Shown: positions 11,224-23,251 of the stretch, piece by piece | Layout of the letters: each line of letters opens with the position of its first letter | Position numbering within the stretch: the first letter of the stretch is position 1 | Notes under the pieces: model-generated | Seen by the model: only the letters and a program-made list of their open reading frames with translations | Database searches by the model: none | Told to the model about the DNA's origin: nothing | From: Fragum whitleyi | Taxonomy: Eukaryota; Mollusca; Bivalvia; Cardiida; Cardiidae | Length of the DNA: 64,000 bases | Assembly (NCBI GenBank): GCA_948146395.1 | Contig: OX411544.1 | Coordinates: 35,050,457 to 35,114,456 of the forward strand | Direction of reading: 5' to 3' | Position numbers and translations under genes: made by a program

Positions 11224-12699
11224 TACTGGCTGTCATAATTAACGCCTCACATGCATCAGCCTTGGTTCAATGCGGGACATTAAATACAAGTACTATTTGT
11301 TTTTGACGGAAGATACTGATCGGGATGGCGTGCAAAGGTGGAGTAAGGTTTTAGGCTAAAACAAAAACATTTGTCACATTTTATTCAAGATTAGAAATGA
11401 CCAATGCCTAAAAGGTGTCAGTAACGAGCACGTCCACGGATTTTAGCAACCTCAGCCTGCAGTCTGTGTTTCATTGAGCCACACATGTTACGAAGAAGGT
11501 ACCTCGGAATGCGAGCCCACTCCTGATGAAGAACGTCAGTTAGCTGTTGCACAGTTTGAGGCTGTGACTGACGTTGACATAAACGACGTCCTAGGATACC
11601 CCACAGGTGCTCGATTGGATTACAGTCCGGTGAGTTGGCTGGCCATAGCAGAACGTCAATATTATTGGCTTGGAGGAAGTTTGTGGTGATACCCGCCGTG
11701 TGTGGACGTGCATTATCATGCATTAAAGTGAGTCCAAGTTGTCGGCGAAATAGGGGTTTGACAACAGGCTGTAAAACTTGGTTTATGTGCCCCTTGGCAT
11801 TCAAATTGCCTTAAACAACAATCAGATCCTTTTTGAATGCATTGTTAATGGCTGCCCACACAATAACCCCGCCACCACCGAAGCGGTTATGCTTTCAAAC
11901 ACAATTGTGCACATAACGTTCATTTCGACGTCGATATTCCCGAACGCGTCCGTCGGCATGCGCAAGATTGAACCTTGACTCGTCACTGAACACAACTGTC
12001 CGTCATCGCCGTCCGATGTTATTTTGAGCCCATTCGCGACGTTGTTGACGATGACGTGGTGAAAGAATCATGTGCCTCCTGCACATAACCCCACGTTCAC
12101 GTAACCGGCGTCCTACTGTGTATGCACTAATATTCCTATCGTGATTACCAACAACGACTGCAGATGTCGGTGAAGCCGATCAAAAAGGGTCACGAAGGTG
12201 CATTTGACGTATAAAGTTGTCTTGACGTACAGATGTTGAGCGAGGCCTACCAGATCAACGCCTGTCCTGAAGACTTCCTGTGGCGTTCACACGTCTATCC
12301 AAACGCACTATCGTTGATCTTGATACGTTAAAACGTCTAGCGACATGATCTAAGAAACTGCCCATTTTCAGCATGCCCAAAATGCGTGCGCGTTCTTTAT
12401 TATTTAGCCTTGGCATTATGCATATGAATATTTTTATCCTTCTTGTGTGAATTTCGAGTTGTGTTTTGACTAACGAAGCCACGAGTACAGGTTTCGAAAA
12501 AAATCTTATCTCCAATTTGCACGGGGCGCACGAGTAAAACCTTACGACAAACTTACAATGGGAATCACGAGTTTGTGGAGAGAGTTTGTGATTGCAGGAT
12601 GTGTAGAGTTTAGCCTATAATTCAAATTTATAGATAAAATTATTGTCTTCTGCCGATAGAAAAAAAAAATTGGTGAGGCCTTTTTTATGACAGTCAGTA
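11224..12699 (-). mobile_element. Tc1/mariner transposon (DD34E type)
   Basis: Terminal repeats TACTGGCTGTCATAA and, inverted at the right end, TACTGACTGTCATAA, each flanked by TA, the usual target duplication. The inner parts of the repeats also agree (CGCCTCAC / GGCCTCACC). Length 1476 bp. The element carries a broken minus-strand transposase. It is also present, beheaded, in R. Confidence 0.92.
11418..12416 (-). pseudogene. Tc1-type transposase, inactivated
   Basis: A DDE transposase that would cut and paste the surrounding element in the nucleus. The N-terminal part starts MPRLNNKERARILGML at 12416 and has a helix-turn-helix (VARRFNVSRSTIVRL). The first catalytic Asp is in SDESRFNL near 11970-11990. 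The C-terminal piece (11418-11804) has HDNARPH and SPDCNPIEHLWG; there are 34 residues between the second Asp and the Glu, so it is DD34E. The expected total of about 333 codons matches the family. Frameshifts and stops between 11804 and 12255 make it non-functional, so it could move only with help from another copy. Confidence 0.9.
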
Positions 12700-13106
12700 T
12701 ATATTTTGATATCCTGGGTCAATAGATTTCTGGGTGTGAACTCGAATAAAACATATCTACAATTTTTAATAAAATGATTTGGTTGTCAACTATTAATTTT
12801 TTTTATTTCTGTGATCAACAAAACCGATCTTAATAATTGTAAACTCTGAAAACAAAATTATATTGGTATGAAAAGAAACATATCGAACAAAACTTTGGAA
12901 AACGTGAGAGACGTGATGAGATATTCATTCAATAATGATGAATATGAAATGTGACAGAGGTAGAACTAAGGAACCAAATCAATTATCCTGAAGTGTAAGA
13001 ATGTATCCTTTGTTGCAAAAGTTGCTTCTATAAAGAATGCAGTGCAGATTGATATGGATGTTCCAAATTCTGTAATTTTGTATTCTCGTGTATGTTTATT
13101 AAATAT

Positions 13107-13434
13107 GAGCCCGTGTGTTAGATTTCCAACAATTTCAAATATGCACAAAGCAACGACTCTGACCAGCCTGTAAATCTACACAGTCTGACCAGTCTTCACG
13201 ATGCGATACATTTCCAACAGTTTCAAATGTGCACCAAGCAAAGACTCTGGCCAGTCTGTGCATCTGCACAGTCTGACCAGAGTCTTAACCTAGCGTTTTG
13301 TAGTTAGATAAGACCTCAAAGTATCTAGAGACATTCAAGCAATTACACTATGTGGCTTTCTATGCTGCTCGGTGTTTGCTCTTTGCGCACACGTCAAATT
13401 GTTGGAAATGTCACACACAGATTCATATGTTAGT
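13107..13434. mobile_element. MITE family 1, P copy c (with internal duplication)
   Basis: Left end GAGCCCGTGTGTTAGATTTC, right end TTGTTGGAAATGTCACACAC. A second left-end-like sequence (CATTTCCAACAGTTTCAAAT) lies inside at about 13207, so one copy is inserted in, or duplicated within, another. R carries a truncated version at 32922-33062. Confidence 0.75.
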
Positions 13435-13926
13435 ATCAAAAATGATTGTACATGTAACTGAACCGTTCTAACTTCAGCAAAATTGGGTTTACAAAACTCG
13501 CTTTCGTGGTAATAGCCCTGTATTTTTTCAATAGTTTATTTGTGCTGAACATGCTAACCTTTTTCCTGTAAATTTTTCTCCTCGCTGACCCGCTCCAGAA
13601 TAAATGGCTCATACTTATGAATAAATTTACTTTGCGTATTCATACAGTGATAACATTTTAAGTTTCATACCTCAATAAAATCAAAATATACTCTATATCT
13701 CTTGAATATTTTAAACACTTTGCATCAGTTGTTTACCGATATAATTTAAGTCACCGTAATATTTTCTGGACTCTGAAGAATCGTGCTGAAATGAGAAAAA
13801 AATGAGTTCACAACTTTTTCAATTTGAGCTATTGCAATGTCCGTAATGTCTTCATATAAACCAACGTCTTGTATGCACAGTATACTTTTCATTTCACCAT
13901 ATACTTATTATCAAAATATCCCTTTA

Positions 13927-14058
13927 TATATAATACGTACTAGGTGTTTGCATGAATGAAATATCTAACGAGGTTGAGGGGAATTGATAATTGACGAGGC
14001 CCTCCCCTCAACCTCATTAGATATCTTTTTCGTACAATACACTAAGTACGTATTATAT
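13927..14058. repeat. Hairpin element upstream of Q
   Basis: Arms TATAATACGTACTAGGTGT and ACACTAAGTACGTATTATA, and inner arms AGATATCTAATGAGGTTGAG type, fold around a short centre near 13990. No gene. The preceding 13435-13926 holds only P-type AT-rich sequence, which ends at about 13865. Confidence 0.75.
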
Positions 14059-14353
14059 TTATCTTATAACCACTTTTTGCCTTGTTTGCGTCGATGTTTC
14101 TTACACAAATGCTATTTTCTAAAAATAACCGCTTCTTGTCATTGTTTTTAAAATACCCTAGTGATTTCAAGTGGGTCATGGTTGCCTTTATTTTCCGCAT
14201 CATTATATTTCTTGTGAATTGGTACATCCAAAACCATCCAAAATCACACTTTGATATCAGCGAGCATCGAACAATATTAAAAAAAAAATCACCTCCTTGT
14301 ATTTGCTGTACTGCCACTAGTTGCTCTATAACTCTAACGCTTTTCTATATCAA

Positions 14354-14626
14354 ATGAAGTCTAGAGAAAAAAAGCTGTGTAAGATCTTTTGGAGATTAGA
14401 CCATCTGATAGAATTCACTCAATGCTTCCAAAGCCATTTAGGCTCGCATTATGACACTTATTATCTCCCCGAGGCAATTTCTATTGCATTAAGGCGCAAA
14501 AATACAACGATAACGGATTTCCTTCAAGAACAATATCTGTATAACCATTATCCATATCCCACGGGTGTCTACTCATATTCAGAAGAGCCGTTATGGTGGA
14601 TAGTTGAGATGATTTTGTACACGTAA
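14354..14626 (+). CDS. Exon-like frame of unknown family, copy Q (open)
   Basis: An uninterrupted 91-codon frame (start ATG at 14354; an ATG at 14321 would add 11 residues) ending in TAA. Recognisable stretches are SREKKLCKIF, HYDTYYLPEAISIALRRK, TITDFLQEQYLYNHYPYP and SYSEEPLWW. The C-terminus is rather hydrophobic. An AG at the end of CTGCCACTAG (about 14320), conserved in the other copies, could be a splice acceptor. If so, this is a last exon rather than a whole gene. A separate frame at 14082-14357 encodes a strong membrane segment (VAFIFRIIIFLVNWY, about 14180-14224) and may be an upstream exon. The family is not one I know. Five copies at different decay stages lie in the window; the oldest keep the LQEQYLY motif. 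It could instead be an unclassified repeat with a chance frame. Confidence 0.4.
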   Translation: MKSREKKLCKIFWRLDHLIEFTQCFQSHLGSHYDTYYLPEAISIALRRKNTTITDFLQEQYLYNHYPYPTGVYSYSEEPLWWIVEMILYT

Positions 14627-14878
14627 TATTCCTCTTTGTGGTTTAAAGTCTTTTTTTTTCATCTTTTTCACTTAAGCTCCTCTTAGACACACTCTTATAT
14701 TGCTTTTAAAGTTTTCCTAACGTGAAGATCAGTTTTGAATCGGCTAAATTCGTTTATGCCCGCATTGTAAAACGTGTCAAATTGATCGTGAATTAAGAGT
14801 AGGTTATACTAGACAGTGACTGCATCGCGCTTCAACGGTTTTTTTTCAGATCGTAATGGGATCTGACGGAAATTATTA

Positions 14879-15117
14879 GAGCCTGTGCGTGACGTTTCCA
14901 ACGATTTCACATGTATGCAAATAAAAGACTCTGGCCAGTCTGTGCATCCGCACAGTCTGACCAGAGTCTTCACTATGTGTTTAGTAGATAGATATGGTAT
15001 CAAAGTATCTGTAGACAATTAGACAAACTTCTCATTACACTATCTTACTGTCTGGGCTTCTAAATGTTTTTACCTCAAGAAGGTGTCAAATTGTTGGAAA
15101 TGTCACGCACAGGCTCA
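14879..15117. mobile_element. MITE family 1, Q copy (most complete)
   Basis: Ends GAGCCTGTGCGTGACGTTTC and its inverse GTCACGCACAGGCTC. A central palindrome pairs ACTCTGGCCAGTCTGTGC with GCACAGTCTGACCAGAGT. 239 bp, no reading frame. Good reference for the family. Confidence 0.88.
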
Positions 15118-15526
15118 TTTATACTTTTCGAGAAAAAGAGATACTCTGCGTTTCCACGGCGTTCAATGCGGCGCGCCTTCTTCGTTGTTGTAGCGATTCT
15201 ACTTCGCTTCTTTAGCGATTAATTATATTCCTACTGCGATTCACTGATAAGTGACGATTAAGTCATTTGAATTTCATGCGCAATTGGGAAATAACATGAA
15301 GTATTCATTTTTAATATTCCTCAAACCCTTATATCACACTAAGAAAACCTTCAGTTTGACATTGCTACTAGCATCTAGGACTAGTCTAGATGTTGATTCC
15401 TCATTCACTGATATTTGATTAATATCGCGTAAAACATACACTCAATTCTGTATTTGTTATGTGCAAACTGATCGTAATTTATTGCAATCGATTAGAATAA
15501 CACTGTCAGTTTATACTTATTTATTT

Positions 15527-15830
15527 CAGTTCGATTGCATCGAAAGCTTAGGCTTTTGGAATCGCTCTCCTACACACAATCCAGATGTTTCACGTCTCAG
15601 AGAGATATGCAGTGGCTTAAACCCACTGCTAGTAAATGCTATAGCTGGGTAAAATGGAGCTTGCAATTGAGTATTTTGCCCATAAACACCCCCCCCCCCC
15701 ACACACACACCCGGAAACAGTGGGGAACACGCCTCGGCAACGGTAGGGTTAAAAAAACTGACCTAAAAGTCACGAGTCGAACGCCTATACATGTATCAAT
15801 AGGTTAACGAGGCAATCCAAAAGCCTTTCA
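15527..15830 (-). mobile_element. tRNA-derived SINE, family 3 (copy Q)
   Basis: As 6907-7215, with a C-run followed by CA repeats at about 15688-15710 that P lacks. B-box region diverged. Confidence 0.6.
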
Positions 15831-17029
15831 GAGATGTGCCTTGCGATGACAAAACAGAGCAAACAGTTTGCAGCTTATTACTCCACTTCGCACGCATTTT
15901 TACGCGCAAATCGAGGTATAATATACAAACAGATTGCGCCGTTTTCTTATCCTGGCCACATACCAGGGGAGGTCTGCTTGGGAAGGAAACAAGCTTACCA
16001 GAAAGCGTCTAGAAGCTCGCGATTTTCATGGGTTGGTAAAGGGAACTTCCGGTGTCGTGTTTCCGGAAAACATCAAACATTTTTCTCGACAACGGGTTTA
16101 ATCCGTAACTTTTATAGGAAATACTAACGTTCATTTTATTCAGTTCAGTTTAACACCAGCTAAAATTCTGGAATAACAAGTATAGATTCTCTGTAAATAA
16201 ATCATGTATGTGATTTATATGACAGAGGTAGAATAATAACCCAAATCTAATATCCTGTGTGAGTAATGGGTTACAGTTGATACTCATAATGACATCTACG
16301 TTCGCATTTCACGATTACTATTATTCCGTTTTCATTATTCCGTATTACAGTATATGGATCCGCTTAGAAATAAAGTAAGAGGGCCAGTATGGCCTTTGAA
16401 CGATCAACATGTCTCATTATTTCTGTTTTTCGTATGGACAGAATAAAAATATGATAAAATTTATACAATAATCAAAAGATTTTAAAGATTTTCTCTGCCT
16501 TAATGCAGGTTCACATGAACCAGTTGAAAAGTATTTTCACATTCAAACTTATTTTGTTGTTGTTGTTTTATCGATTTTGTTGCACATGCAATAAACGTGT
16601 ATAGTGACGCTCTTTACGTGATTCTATCCGAAAATCGACCATTCTTCTCCCTATATTCTTCTTGAATGAAAAACATAATTACATAATTTTAATCAGGTAA
16701 TATAACAATTATTTCATGATATTCGTGTAAGAATGAAAAACTATTTCCCTCGAAGGCGGGGATGACGTAATGAACTGTTGCCCTCTATCATCGGCATCAG
16801 GCAAATGTACAGAACACCATTCCAGCCACCTCTTGACAAATGTTTCCATGTTACACGAAACACCCATCTTCACGAGTCAAGGGGTATCGAATCTATAGCT
16901 TCTTCTCGATATAAGTAAAACGTCATAGCCCTTGGTTCGACAAGATATGAAACACCATGAAATAGCTGTTAATTATTTTAATGACATTTTTAACGTAAAG
17001 CGCATCATTTTTGTACATGATTACGATGT

Positions 17030-17594
17030 ATTCTTTAATGCTTTTCGGTAGTTTATCGAGAAATAACGGTAGATTATCACTTGATAATCTCACCGCAAAA
17101 ACAGTGAATTATCAAAAACTTATACCCTGCTTTTGTGCATTTCATCCTATCTGACGTCATCTATGCGGGGCGAAATAAGTGACGTCACAATGGACATAGC
17201 AATCACGCGCAAAATGACGCGCTTTACGAAACTATGTCCTAGAAACTTCACATTTTTGTCTAATTTTTGCATTAAAGAAAAAGAATAATCATTTGTTTTC
17301 GAGTAAGATCGATTAATATTTCATTTCGTGAACAACAAAAGCTAAATTTTCACTCGTGGCTTTGCCACTCGTGAAAATATAGCTTTTGTTGTTCACTCAA
17401 TGTAATATAAATCGATCTTACACTGAAACAAACGATTATCCTCTATATATTTCATTTCGTGTTCATGATGACGTAACTTATCGTCAGATGAGGTGTAATG
17501 AACGAAACCGGGGTATAATTTCACTGGTTAGGCGGTGAACTTATCAAATGATAAACCACCATTATTTCTCGATGATCCAACGTAAAGCATGAAA
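17030..17594. mobile_element. Complete foldback element with inner hairpin (Q)
   Basis: Outer arms TTCTTTAATGCTTT...ATCGAGAAATAACGG and, inverted, ATTATTTCTCGATGATCC...AAAGCATGAAAGAA. TGACGTCA occurs at 17152-17159 and 17180-17187. The inner hairpin (17279-17450) has arms of about 80 bp and a tip GGC-TTT-GCC at 17358-17366; its right end reads ATTATCCTCTATATAT. In P (8450-8575) and R (29876-30005) only the right outer arm remains, so those two share one deletion. Confidence 0.85.
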
Positions 17595-19971
17595 GAAAAA
17601 TGTAGGAAATGATTTGTGACGCCGGCTTGTATCGGACCTGGGTTTATTTGATTGTGATTCCGACACGTTGCAAGCTGAACCAAAATGTATTAAAGGATCT
17701 CTGCAGGATTCCGTTTTGAAATCGATGTATTATTTAGAAAAGGTGTGTGTCAATATCACAGGCGTAACTAGGATTTTTAAATTTATACGCACTTGGAGGG
17801 CGCCCAACATAGAATATTTAGGATAAAGGTGATTTGTAGACTGGGATAAAAGACAAATGTCCCTCGTCTGCTCCCCATTTCTATGATTGAGCGTTGGTGA
17901 ATAATCAAAACATTGTAACTATAGCTTGAATAAGCTGGTTTTTTATGTTATGATTATTAATCAACGACTTTTTTTCGAAGGAGGCTTTATTTCTATTACG
18001 CACCTGCGTTATGTGCGTTATGTGCGAAATGGTAGTAACGCCCTTTAAAAGATTGTCATCAATTTCTGTCCATTGTTTCCGTTAGCTGATAAACAGGTTT
18101 ATATTCATATATCGAAACAGTAAAAGCCAAAAGAGCCATTAGACCAATAAAGGACGTTAATTTCGGGTAAAGAAAAAACGGCTCAAGAGAAGATTAAAGA
18201 CAGATTTCAGAGAAAAACACTTTGTAATTTAATTTCAAGCAGACATTAAATCCATCGCCTCGATTATTTGCCAGAATTTAGAAACTCTGTAAACTGTTTC
18301 AGGTTCAATTCGAACTAAGAAAAGAAGTGCGACAGAATTTTACTAACAATTCACCTATAAGGTGGAAAAGCGTTTTTGATATAAGTTGATAAAATATTGG
18401 TTTTTAATGGAAACGTTGCGTTAGCGCGATCTTAACGGTGTATATTTTCTATGTTACGTTGGCGTCGATAAAATGACAAATTCTCACATTTTTCATATTT
18501 GGCTCTACATTCTCTTAAACGCTTACCGTAGTCGTATGTACTACGATTCAACAAATGTAATCCAAAATAAAGCCAAATAAATTGTGTAAACATTGGCGCG
18601 ATATCATGACATACTCATATTTTGTAATTAAATTAAATTAAAGTTAAAGTTTTTGCGGCCCGAAAAAAATATTATAGTTTAATTAAAAATTGGCCCGATA
18701 CAATAAAAGATCAACGTTAATTACCCTTACGTCGAAATTAGAAAAAAGACAATCGCGGTACGTCGAAAAATTCTTTTGAGAGACTTTACTAAAAGAACTC
18801 AAAGATTTCTGTATATAGAAAAATTAAATGTCAACAAGACTTCATCTTTTATGAACATCCGTTGAGATTTTATTTGAAATGTAATCTTTTAACATGTTTA
18901 TTAATGGTAACGTCATAACGTCGATCTTACGAAACATTTACAAAAATCAGTGTTCATTTATAGCGACGTCAACGTTATACTTACGGAAGTCATATACCAG
19001 CATCATTCGTGTTACTATATAAATTCATTACTATCGCGTTCAAGTTATTTGTGTATCGGAAAGGAATTTTGAGATCCTTTCCCTCAAAGGCTACTAAACT
19101 CGTCTGTGAGTTCTTATCTTTTTATACTAGTACATCGCAAAAAAATGAAACAAAGAGAGGAAAAATAATAGGTGTAATTTGAACGCTAGTTATAGTTTTA
19201 ACGTCAAAATATCATCATTTAAAATCGGAAATATAAAAAAAAAATCTGCACGATGAAAGTTTTTAAAACTTTATCTGTTCACCGAATTAGAATTTGAGAA
19301 AAAATGTCCAAATTTAAATAACTTTCATCAGGCAAATAAGTAAAATTTTGTTTAAACTGAGATTTTTGGAAAAGTAAAAGAAAAAAAATGAATATTGATT
19401 CCAACCAACTCAAATGGTATGTTTAGATACAGAGATTTGTATATAGTGTTAACGTTATGACAATTATTAACGTTACATTTTGGTGCATTCGCGGAACGAA
19501 AACGTTTTGTATTAAATCGCACCTGGAACAAATGGTAAAAGGGTCATTAAGGGTTACGAAGTCATGATAACGTTATTTCTAATTCAAAAAGCAAAAAATA
19601 TATACGCCATTGAGAGAACATCAACTCATATATACCCAAAATCATTCACTTGTATCAAAAAACGCTATTGTTCTCTTCCACCTTTGACTTAATTTATTGA
19701 AATTAATTCATTTCTTCATTCAACGAACAGATAAAATGCTTTCCGTCATTTCAATGACACAACTTTCTTTTCGGTTTCGAATAAAACAGGTTATTACGGT
19801 CTTACTGGAAATTGGTATATTTGGACCTCCAGTAGTTAACTTAAGTAATTCTTAGTGTATATGTTTGCATTTTAGTCAGTTTAAAGTAATTCAATGTAGA
19901 GTTTTTATCGTCTCATTGTCGTTCGAGCACAGACTTAGTTGCAGCGGTCGGTGGCGAGACACAATTTTATC

Positions 19972-20139
19972 ATGGATACTAGTATATCTCTAAAACATTT
20001 AGGGTCCGATTCTCATGATTCCTTCTCACACAATAAACCCCTCGTCTTAATTGGAGGAGTTTTGCTGTTTTTGTTTGGGAAATCCATCATAGCTCTGGTC
20101 TACCAGAGCAAGATATCGTTTGAGGAAAACACGAAGTAA
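19972..20139 (+). CDS. Small membrane-anchor protein or first exon, unknown
   Basis: From the ATG at 19972 the frame gives 55 residues. A short polar N-terminus (MDTSISLKHLGSDSHDSF) is followed by a hydrophobic stretch, PLVLIGGVLLFLFGKSIIAL, and a polar tail. This looks like a single-pass anchor with the N-terminus inside (type II). An in-frame upstream ATG at 19939 would add 11 residues. The final codons contain GAAGTAATA, which could be a splice donor just before the stop, so this may be the first exon of a longer protein. It begins about 60 bases after homology with P and Q ends. No family is recognised, and a chance frame is possible. Confidence 0.3.
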   Translation: MDTSISLKHLGSDSHDSFSHNKPLVLIGGVLLFLFGKSIIALVYQSKISFEENTK

Positions 20140-20276
20140 TAAAACATAGGATCTTAGATTTTTCCCCACACTTCCCATTTAGTCTATTTTCGCGAGATAG
20201 GTAGTAGTTTCTTCCTCTGTTTAAGATATTGACTCAAAGTATAGTGTCAAAGCGACGAAGTGTAACCAAGAAAATG

Positions 20277-20311
20277 TCGTAAATACAGCTTTATTTAAGC
20301 TGTATTTACGA
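20277..20311. repeat. Perfect 15-bp hairpin
   Basis: Arms TCGTAAATACAGCTT and AAGCTGTATTTACGA around a 5-base loop; a weaker match continues outwards. The surrounding 20140-21050 has no gene I can support, only AT-rich sequence with short TTG/GAT triplet runs near 20730-20790. Confidence 0.75.
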
Positions 20312-21050
20312 TATTTTAGTCGCCAACTACCGAGATAACAGACGATTGATTGGTGTTAGAGATACAAGACGTGGAATTCCAATTAAGTACAAAGTAACAA
20401 CGTCACAATGGTTCATTTACAAAACAAATGTAAAGTTCATCAATGTAATGAAATAGGTTCATTGGTCTTCGTGCTCTATTTCATTCAATTAATTAATTTT
20501 CTGTAATCAAATATCGCTTCTATCACAAAGCAATTAATGTTTGCACCAAATAACCGATAACGATTTCAATAAATCGTTACATTTAATAGAAAGTTCCAGA
20601 TATCCCTATTGATATTCACAGCATGTACAATCACTGAACATAATTGTTTAAGATGAACATTAGTTCTGTTTCCTTCAAACTTCACACGTAAGTAAGAAAG
20701 AAGAAATAAATAAGTAAAGTTTGTTATTGTTGTTGTTATTAATACTGTGACTGTTGCTGCTGCTGGAGATGATGATGACGATACTTTTGCTCTTCTTGTT
20801 GGTGGTAGTTATATTTTACATGTAATTCTGTTTATCACAATAATCGCGTTAATTGTATCTACTATATGTTAATATATGTTTCCCTTAGAAAATAGATAAA
20901 CTTTTTTAGGTATATTAACTTCTGTGACCATTATACATTCTTCAAAAATACTTTATTAGATATATGTTGTCTACAACTTAAAGAAAATCAATATTTTGAA
21001 CTGTCGTCTACATATTTTAATTGTCCGAAGTGTGTATCGGAACATTTTTG

Positions 21051-21290
21051 GAGCCTGTGCTTGACATTTCCAACAGTTTCATATTTGCGCAACGTTAAGC
21101 CTCAGATCAGGCTGTGCAGTCGCACAGTCTGACAAGAGTCTTCAGAATGCGCTATATAGATAGATATGGTCTCAATGCTGCTTCAAGTGGTCGGCATATA
21201 TTCTTATTGCATCTTGTCCTTGTCTATTCAGCCCAACGTCTGTATATCACACGCATATAAAATTGTTGCAAATGTCTTTCACAGGCTCAT
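21051..21290. mobile_element. MITE family 1, copy d
   Basis: Starts GAGCCTGTGCTTGACATTTCC, ends AAATGTCTTTCACAGGCTC, central GTGCAGTCGCACAGTCTGAC palindrome. 240 bp. Confidence 0.85.
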
Positions 21291-21299
21291 ATGTAGCGT

Positions 21300-22250
21300 T
21301 AAAGAGTAAGAGGTAGCAATTCAGCACCCTTTTACCAACCGATGCCAATGGATACCGGTGTAACAGTGTAACGCGTCAAACTGGGAACCAGTCCCCGCTC
21401 TAAAAAAAGTTAGATTTACTTAAAAAATAAAGTAAAAATTATTGTTAATTGAGAATCTCGGCCATAATTCCCCATTAAAAACGCATATCAACGTGAACTG
21501 ACCTTTTTCATAGCGTTGGCTACCAGTCCTTTTGAACTTTCAGTTCTTTGATTAAAATGTAGCCGCATCCTTAAAGATTTCATTTCATTTTCCATTGCAG
21601 TATAAAAGAGATCTTTTGGCAACAGACTGCCATTAGAAAGATTTCTGTGGTATATTTGGCATTTTAAAGCTATCGGTGGCCATCTTGGACGCCATTTTGG
21701 ATTTTTTGAAATGCTCAAGGATGATAATGTGTCATCAGACTTATTCTTAAGCTGAAGGTCTCAGCTTCTAGAACATGTTTTTCATAACATTTTCTATTTA
21801 CTCCAACTCTAGGTTCAGCCCAATATCTGTCATACTGTAATCCGTATTTTAGCTTCTGGCGTTCGCTGCTGTTTCGTTTATGGACTGGTTTGTGTTTAAG
21901 TCTACCTGCAAAGATGATAAGTCATTCAAAGTTTCTGTAAACTACACGCTACTATTCTAATTGACTGTTTGAATGACTTCAGTTACCACCATTAAGGCAA
22001 TGACATTGTATTTGAAATTCAATACAGTGTCATGAGCTTCAAAATAAGATACTTTGTGCATGTCGTTTGAGTAAAGTTATCATTACAGGATTTACTGCTG
22101 TGTGCGTTCTTGTTTCTTTTTAATAACATACTGATTAAGAAAACTTTAAGGTTTAAACGTCATGTTATCTATTTTTAGAATGACTCAAATCTGTAGCCAA
22201 GAGTATGAAGATTTGAATGCTCTATATGCGCGGATTTCTCAAATATTATT
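21300..22250. other. Unassigned non-coding stretch
   Basis: No gene can be supported. A 76-codon minus-strand frame at 21488-21718 includes the KWRPRWPP-like translation of a GGCCATCTTGGACGCCATTT motif. That motif looks like part of an interspersed repeat rather than a conserved protein. Confidence 0.4.
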
Positions 22251-22253
22251 AAA

Positions 22254-22412
22254 GTTCTCATTGTGACACTTATAATCTCCCTGGGGAATTTCTATTGCAT
22301 TAGGACGCACACATACAACAAAAACAGTTTGTTTTTTTTCAAGAACATTATTTGTATTGCGATTGTCTGCTTCCCGTTAGTGTTTGCTTAATTTCGCATT
22401 TTCGTTCAGAAG
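22254..22412 (+). pseudogene. Decayed fourth copy of the exon-like frame
   Basis: TCATTGTGACACTTATAATC, CTCCCTGGGGAATTTCTATT and GCATTAGGACGC match the Q exon. The encoded CDTYNLPG and later QEHYLY remain, but stops and shifts interrupt it. It lies outside the three duplicated blocks, so it is an older copy. Confidence 0.5.
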
Positions 22413-22539
22413 ATTTGTAAATATATATATTGAATTGCCTATTGTCTTCAATTGTAATTAAAGGATCTTGCTTTCAATTTCAACTAAAGGATCTTGCTTT
22501 GGAGTTAAGACCTCGTCGTTACTGTCTTTGATGTTGTTT

Positions 22540-22690
22540 CTGCTATAGTGGTGGTGATGTTTTATTGCTGTTGTGGTAGTGATGTGGTTGCCGTTATTGA
22601 TGGTGTTTGGTGTAGATAATGGTGTGGTTTCTGCCGTTGTGTTGTGGTAGTGATTTTTCATGGTGGTAGTTATGATAGTGGTGGAGGCGT
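22540..22690. repeat. GTG/GGT-rich low-complexity tract
   Basis: Runs of TGGTGGTGATG and GTTGTGGTAGTGATG type, imperfect triplet repeats. The short minus-strand frame over it is Thr/His/Asn-rich and a by-product. 22700-23250 shows nothing recognisable. Confidence 0.6.
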
Positions 22691-23251
22691 GGTGTTAGTT
22701 GAACTTCTTTTTTTTCAATAAAAGGAATTAGAGGGAAAAGGCTTTAATAATGTTTTTTTGCTGCATCCATTTTCAACATCAATTAATTAACTCATTCTGA
22801 TTTTAGGGATTTAAAGACTAGTTCGATTAGAATTAAGACAACAATGAAATGTGAATTCAAAAGTTCTCCGTGAAAGAAAATATTTTTGAAAATGGAAAAA
22901 AATTATCGTGACAAGAAGTTTCTTCTTTTTTCCTCAATATCTTCTCAAGTATAAAATCATAACGACGTAAAATACAGGTACTATTCAGGAAATGGTTAAT
23001 CATGTCCGGTCATTTATAATTCCAGAAACTGTGACCTGATTTGTTTAAAAAGGGTTTAACGCTGCTTTTAACTTTTTTTCAGTTATAGCGCATCGAATGA
23101 AGTACCTTATCACGGGTTACTGGTATTTACCAGTCCTACCATTACATTTTGTCAGACACTTCAACTATTTATTTCAAAGAGGTTTCCGATTATCCACCCA
23201 TATGTGGAAGACAAATGTCGGAAAGGATGTGAGCCGCAACCGGGGTTTGAA

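Larger units (their letters stand above)
1..13865. repeat. Segmental duplication, copy P
   Basis: The first bases of the window recur at 23494, and the match runs through to about 13865 / 33437 with most positions identical. The shared order is: SINE, MITE, second SINE, exon-like frame, third SINE, AT-rich spacer, Tc1-type transposon, MITE. P carries about 0.4 kb at 2033-2445 and about 1 kb at 4490-5500 that R lacks, and an inverted duplication near 6900. P may extend to the left of the window. Long stretches with no other label (for example 3000-3700 and 9100-10980) show only this duplication and AT-rich non-coding sequence. Confidence 0.9.
14157..19880. repeat. Segmental duplication, copy Q (partial)
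   Basis: Matches P 5500-10955 and R 27005-31990 in the same order and orientation, visibly more diverged from both than they are from each other. It starts just after a hairpin at 13927-14058. It ends at about 19880, a few tens of bases before the point where P carries its Tc1-type element. Q keeps a complete palindromic element at 17030-17594 of which P and R keep only the right arm. Stretches without other features here, such as 15850-17030 and 18000-19880, hold AT-rich spacer shared with P and R and no gene I can support. Confidence 0.88.

Noticed and set aside
11474..11978. Plus-strand frames over the Tc1-type element
   Set aside because: Opposite strand of the transposase; no motifs.
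21488..21718. 76-codon minus-strand frame as a gene
   Set aside because: Contains the translation of an apparent repeat motif, with no start context or homology I recognise.
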